Assembly: GCA_040755915.1 (NCBI GenBank)
Contig: JBFLWM010000014.1
Coordinates: 1-42,698 of the forward strand
Origin: Sulfurivermis sp040755915
GTDB taxonomy: Bacteria; Pseudomonadota; Gammaproteobacteria; Thiohalomonadales; Thiohalomonadaceae
Direction of reading: 5' to 3'
DNA length: 42,698 nucleotides
Shown: positions 39,166-42,698 of the stretch, piece by piece
Layout: every line of letters begins with the position of its first letter
How positions within the stretch are numbered: the first letter of the stretch is position 1
The notes under the pieces: generated by a model
Told to the model about the DNA's origin: nothing
What the model saw: only the letters and a program-made list of their open reading frames with translations
Database searches by the model: none
Program-made: the position numbers and the translations under genes

Positions 39166-39906
39166 CTAACGGCTGCGCTGGCGCAGGGCCTCGAACAGGC
39201 AGATGCCGGTGGCCACGGAGACATTGAGGCTTTCCACGCTGCCCGTCATGGGGATGCGCACCAGCACGTCACAGTGTTCCCGGGTCAGGCGGCGCAGGCC
39301 GCTGCCCTCCGCCCCCATCACGATGCCGAGGGCACCGCGCAGGTCGGCGTCATACAGCGCGGTCTCGGTCTCCCCTGCCGCGCCCACCAGGAACACCCCG
39401 GCGTCCTTGAGCAGGCGCAGGGTGCGGGCCAGATTGGTCACCTGCACGAAGGGCACGGTCTCGGCAGCGCCGCTGGCCACCTTGCGCGCCACCGGGGTCA
39501 GGCCGCAGGCCTTGTCACGCGGGGCGATGACCGCATGCACCCCGGCGGCATCGGCACTGCGCAGGCAGGCGCCGAGGTTGTGCGGGTCGGTGACGCCGTC
39601 GAGGATGAGCAGGAAAGGCGGCACCTCCAGCTCGGTGAGCAGCTGATCGAGAAAGGCCTCGCTGCGTGCCTCGGCCTGGCGCACCCGCGCCGCGGCACCC
39701 TGGTGGCGGTCGCCGCCGGTCAGCCTGTCCAGCTCCTGGCGCTTGACCCAGTGCGGCCGCAGCCCCGCGGCTTCGGCGGCGGCGGCCAGGACCTGCAGGC
39801 GCTGATCACGCCGGCCCGAGTCCAGCCACAGCTCGACCACGCTGTCGGGATGCCGCAATACGGCCTCAACGCTGTGCAGGCCGAATACCAGTTCTGTTGC
39901 TGCCAT
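39166..39906 (-). CDS. rlmB: 23S rRNA (guanosine-2'-O)-methyltransferase RlmB
   Basis: A 246-residue SPOUT/TrmH-family enzyme that methylates G2251 of 23S rRNA. An N-terminal L30e-like domain (ELVFGLHSVEAVLRH) precedes the knotted domain with LILDGVTDPHNLGACLRSADAAGVHAV, MGAEGSGLRRLTREHCDVLVRIPMTGSVESLNVSVATGI. It follows rnr, as in E. coli, with a REP pair in the gap. Confidence 0.96.
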   Translation of the reverse strand: MAATELVFGLHSVEAVLRHPDSVVELWLDSGRRDQRLQVLAAAAEAAGLRPHWVKRQELDRLTGGDRHQGAAARVRQAEARSEAFLDQLLTELEVPPFLLILDGVTDPHNLGACLRSADAAGVHAVIAPRDKACGLTPVARKVASGAAETVPFVQVTNLARTLRLLKDAGVFLVGAAGETETALYDADLRGALGIVMGAEGSGLRRLTREHCDVLVRIPMTGSVESLNVSVATGICLFEALRQRSR

Positions 39907-39954
39907 GGTTCCAAAACCCGGTCAGGAAACGTTTAACGACATGTCGCGCGTCTA

Positions 39955-40009
39955 ATCGCGGATACGATCCGCTCCTACAACCGCCGTAGGAGCGGATCGT
40001 ATCCGCGAT
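39955..40009. repeat. Perfect inverted pair of REP-like palindromes
   Basis: Two 24-nt arms (39955-39978 and 39986-40009), perfect reverse complements with a 7-nt loop, lie between rnr and rlmB. The second arm begins GTAGGAGCGGATCG and ends in CCGCGAT. It is the same family as the repeat at the left window edge and shares the flank GCGATACA(A/C)CGCCAA. It may act as a stability element or attenuator between the genes. Confidence 0.85.
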
Positions 40010-40040
40010 ACAACGCCAACCGAAGGAAATGACCCCGGCG

Positions 40041-42461
40041 CTACTCCGCCGCCGGCGCCCGCTTCTTGCCACGGCGGCGGCGGCGCTTCTTGGACTTGGA
40101 TGGCGCCCCGCCCTCCTGCCCCCCCTGCGGCGGCTGAGACTGGGGCTGCGCCTGTACCTGGGCCTGGGGTTGCTGCTCCTGCGGCTGCGGCTGGCGGGAC
40201 TTGTTGCGGGAACGGGAGCGGCCCTTCTTGCCCGCCGGTCTGCCCTCGGCCTGGGGCTGGCCCTTGGGTGCGGCCGGCTGCTCGCCCTCCTCCAGCACCA
40301 GCTCGAAGTCGATCTTGCGCTCGTCCAGGTCGACGCGTACCACGCGCACACGCAGCTTGTCGCCGAGGCGATAGATACGCCTGGTGCGCTCGCCCACCAG
40401 GCGGTGATGCGCCGGGTCGAAGTGGTAGTAGTCGTTCTGCAGGCCGGTGACGTGCACCAGGCCCTCGACGTAGATGTCGGCCAGTTCGATGAACAGGCCG
40501 AAGCCGGTGACGCTGGTGATGATGCCGTCGTAGGCCTCGCCCACCTTGTCCAGCATGTACTCGCACTTGAGCCAGTCCACCACGTCGCGGGTGGCCTCGT
40601 CGGCGCGGCGCTCGGTCATGGAACAGCTTTCGCCCAGCAGCATCATGTCGTCATGGCTGTAGCGGAACGCCGCCGGGCGCTTGCCGGACAGCACGTGGCG
40701 GATGGCGCGGTGCACCAGCAGGTCCGGATAGCGGCGGATGGGCGAGGTGAAGTGGGTGTAGGCCTCGTAGGCCAGGCCGAAGTGGCCCAGGTTGTCCGGC
40801 GAATACACCGCCTGGGCCATGCTGCGCAGCAGCACGGTCTGGATCAGGTGGGCATCGGGACGGCCGGCGATCTGCCTGAGCAGTTCGGAATAGTGCCGTG
40901 CCTCGGGCCGCTCGCCGCCGCCCATGGACAGGCCCAACTCGCGCAGGAACTCGCGCAGGTTGGTGAGCTTCTCCTCGGTGGGTGTGGCGTGCACGCGGTA
41001 GACGATGGGCACCTTGGCCTTGGCCAGGAAGTCGGCGGTGGCCACGTTGGCCAGCAGCATGCACTCCTCGATCAGGCGGTGGGCATCGTTGCGCACCACC
41101 GGCACCACGCTCTCGATCTTCTTGCCTTCGCCGAACACGATGCGCGTCTCGGTGGTCTCGAAGTCGATGGCGCCGCGCCGCTCGCGCTGCGCCAGCAGCA
41201 CGCGGAACAGGGCGTACAGGTGCTCCAGATGGTCGACCAGGTCGCCGTACTGGGCGCGCAGCGCCTCGTCGCGGTCCACCAGCATCGCCGCCACCTTGGT
41301 GTAGGTGAGGCGCGCCGCCGAGCGCATCACGGCGGGATAGAACTTGTAGTTGCCCAGCACGCCGGTGGCGCTCACCTCCATGTCGCACACCATGCACAGG
41401 CGATCGACGTTGGGATTGAGCGAGCACAGTCCGTTGGACAGCTGTTCCGGCAGCATCGGAATGACGCGGCCGGGGAAATACACCGAGTTGCCGCGCACGC
41501 GCGCCTCGGCATCCAGCGGGCTGCCCGGCTGCACGTAATGGGACACGTCGGCGATGGCGACGACCAGGCGCCAGCCCTTGCCGCGCGGCTCGGCATACAC
41601 CGCATCGTCGAAGTCCATGGAATCGTCGCCGTCGATGGTGACCAGCGGGATGTTGCGCAGATCGACGCGGCCCTGCTTGGCCTCTTCCGGCACCACCGGC
41701 GGCAGCTTGGCCGCCTCGTCCTCCACCAGCAGTGACCACTCCTGCGGCAGCTGGTAGGCGCGGATGGCGACATCGATCTCCATGCCGGGCGCCATGTGGT
41801 CGCCGAGGATTTCGATGACGCGGCCGATGGCCTGACGGTAACGGGTGGGCTGTTCCAGGATCTGGGCGGTGACGAGCTGGCCGGCGCGCGCGCCGTAGGC
41901 CTGCTCCGCCGGGATGAGGATTTCGTGCACGATGCGCTTGTTGTCGGCGATGACGAAACCGACGCCACCCTCGACGCGGTAGCGTCCCACCACGCGGTCG
42001 GTGTTGCGCTCCAGCACCTCCACCACGGCGCCCTCGCGGCGGCCGCGGCGATCGAGGCCGGATACACGCGCTACCACGCGATCACCGTGGAACACCGCCT
42101 GCATCTCGCGCGCGGTGAGGAACAGGTCGGAACTGCCGTCATCCGGCACCAGGAAACCGAAGCCGTCGGGATGGCCGATGACGCGGCCGGGGATCAGGTC
42201 CATCTTGCTGACGAGGCCGTAACCGCCGCGGCGGTTGCGCATCAGCTGGCCGTCGCGCTCCATGGCGCGCAGGCGGCGGGCGAGCGCATCGAGCTGCACC
42301 GGATCGTGCAGGGCGAGGGCCTGGGCAATCTGTTCGTGGTCGAGGGGAACCCCCTGATCCTCCAGCAACTGCATGATGAATTCACGGCTGGGGATGGGGT
42401 TTTCGTACTTCTGCGCTTCGCGCTCCTGGAAGGGATCCTGCTTGCTTCTGCGTTTTGACAT
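40041..42461 (-). CDS. rnr: Ribonuclease R
   Basis: An 806-residue 3'-5' exoribonuclease of the RNB family. The order is HTH/cold-shock domains (MSKRRSKQDPFQEREAQKYENP onwards), RNB domain with the metal-binding IDGDDSMDFDDAVYAEP and LHLEHLYALFR-like segments, then an S1 domain (DGIITSVTGFGLFIELADIYVEGLVHV). The C-terminal 85 or so residues are Gln/Pro-rich and then Lys/Arg-rich (KSKKRRRRRGKKR), a basic tail typical of RNase R though longer and more low-complexity than usual. It is divergent from xseA across 98 nt. Confidence 0.96.
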   Translation of the reverse strand: MSKRRSKQDPFQEREAQKYENPIPSREFIMQLLEDQGVPLDHEQIAQALALHDPVQLDALARRLRAMERDGQLMRNRRGGYGLVSKMDLIPGRVIGHPDGFGFLVPDDGSSDLFLTAREMQAVFHGDRVVARVSGLDRRGRREGAVVEVLERNTDRVVGRYRVEGGVGFVIADNKRIVHEILIPAEQAYGARAGQLVTAQILEQPTRYRQAIGRVIEILGDHMAPGMEIDVAIRAYQLPQEWSLLVEDEAAKLPPVVPEEAKQGRVDLRNIPLVTIDGDDSMDFDDAVYAEPRGKGWRLVVAIADVSHYVQPGSPLDAEARVRGNSVYFPGRVIPMLPEQLSNGLCSLNPNVDRLCMVCDMEVSATGVLGNYKFYPAVMRSAARLTYTKVAAMLVDRDEALRAQYGDLVDHLEHLYALFRVLLAQRERRGAIDFETTETRIVFGEGKKIESVVPVVRNDAHRLIEECMLLANVATADFLAKAKVPIVYRVHATPTEEKLTNLREFLRELGLSMGGGERPEARHYSELLRQIAGRPDAHLIQTVLLRSMAQAVYSPDNLGHFGLAYEAYTHFTSPIRRYPDLLVHRAIRHVLSGKRPAAFRYSHDDMMLLGESCSMTERRADEATRDVVDWLKCEYMLDKVGEAYDGIITSVTGFGLFIELADIYVEGLVHVTGLQNDYYHFDPAHHRLVGERTRRIYRLGDKLRVRVVRVDLDERKIDFELVLEEGEQPAAPKGQPQAEGRPAGKKGRSRSRNKSRQPQPQEQQPQAQVQAQPQSQPPQGGQEGGAPSKSKKRRRRRGKKRAPAAE

Positions 42462-42559
42462 GTGTTCGCGTATGTATTCCTGGGTATATAGGGCGGCAAT
42501 TGTAGCCGTTCCGCCCCCCCAAAGGCAGAAATTCTTCCCATTAGGGGTAACATGCCGCC

Positions 42560-42698
42560 ATGAGCCCCCCCCCCGACACCCCGAATCGCGACATCTACAC
42601 CGTTTCGCGCCTGAACGCCGAGGCGCGCGCCGTGCTGGAAGGCAGCTTCCCCCTGCTGTGGGTGGAGGGTGAAATCTCCAACCTCGCCCGCCCCGCCT
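42560..42698 (+). CDS. xseA: Exodeoxyribonuclease VII large subunit (5' part)
   Basis: The first 46 codons before the window ends. DIYTVSRLNAEARAVLEGSFPLLWVEGEISNLARPA matches the OB-fold start of XseA. The gene is cut by the right edge. The 98-nt gap to rnr must hold both promoters; no strong match was seen. Confidence 0.93.
   Translation, partial: MSPPPDTPNRDIYTVSRLNAEARAVLEGSFPLLWVEGEISNLARPA

Noticed and set aside
40029..41735. 568-codon plus-strand frame opposite rnr
   Set aside because: Shadow of the RNase R gene.
42462..42559. Promoters for rnr and xseA
   Set aside because: A TATATA is present on the rnr strand but no convincing -35; not strong enough to list.

Overview
The window is 42.7 kb of GC-rich, densely coding chromosome from a gammaproteobacterium. 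The marker order rpsP-rimM-trmD-rplS, ffh next to divergent ypjD-yfjD, rpsF-rpsR-DUF2232-rplI-dnaB-alr-radA, and rlmB-rnr supports this. RecBCD-type function is supplied by an AddB/AddA-like pair, as in many Chromatiales-like lineages. I cannot name the species. I saw no rRNA, tRNA or CRISPR array.

Region 1 (1-6,505, minus strand) is the main accessory module. Seven tightly packed genes encode, in transcription order: a thermostable-hemolysin-family protein, an AMP-dependent acyl ligase, a haem-oxygenase-fold (TenA/HDO-like) protein, a short-chain dehydrogenase, a secreted TPR-like protein, and a PmrA/QseB-type response regulator with its histidine kinase. A PmrA-type box (two TTAA-centred hexamers separated by 5 bp) lies just upstream of the first gene, so the encoded regulator probably controls its own operon. 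The set looks like an uncharacterised small-molecule or lipid-modification system. REP-like palindromes in an 88-bp tandem repeat lie beyond its 3' end.

Region 2 (6,631-10,939, minus) encodes a LuxP/RbsB-like periplasmic binding protein followed by a membrane HAMP-PAS-GGDEF-EAL protein. The second gene is cut by a 153-bp IS5-like MITE flanked by a TTAA duplication. Removing the insert and one TTAA copy restores a single 1,073-codon frame.

Region 3 (11,034-18,478, plus) holds addB-like, addA-like and cnoX-like genes. The 363-bp addB-addA gap carries, on the minus strand, a probable CsrB/RsmY-type regulatory RNA: seven GGA motifs in 71 nt, a strong intrinsic terminator and a -10 element.

Region 4 (18,546-28,730, minus) contains rpsP-rimM-trmD-rplS, a TPR protein, ogt, xerD, an HD-GYP protein, yajQ and dsbC, preceded by ffh and a metallo-beta-lactamase-fold hydrolase. 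Region 5 (28,985-32,308, plus) contains ypjD, yfjD (CNNM/CorB-type) and a coupled FHA-PilZ pair. Region 6 (32,311-42,461, minus) contains rpsF-rpsR-DUF2232-rplI-dnaB-alr-NUDIX-small membrane protein-radA and rlmB-rnr. The start of xseA runs off the right edge on the plus strand.

Cyclic-di-GMP proteins recur across the window (GGDEF-EAL, HD-GYP, YajQ, PilZ). A Csr/Rsm-type RNA would add a post-transcriptional layer that is known to intersect with such networks in related bacteria.
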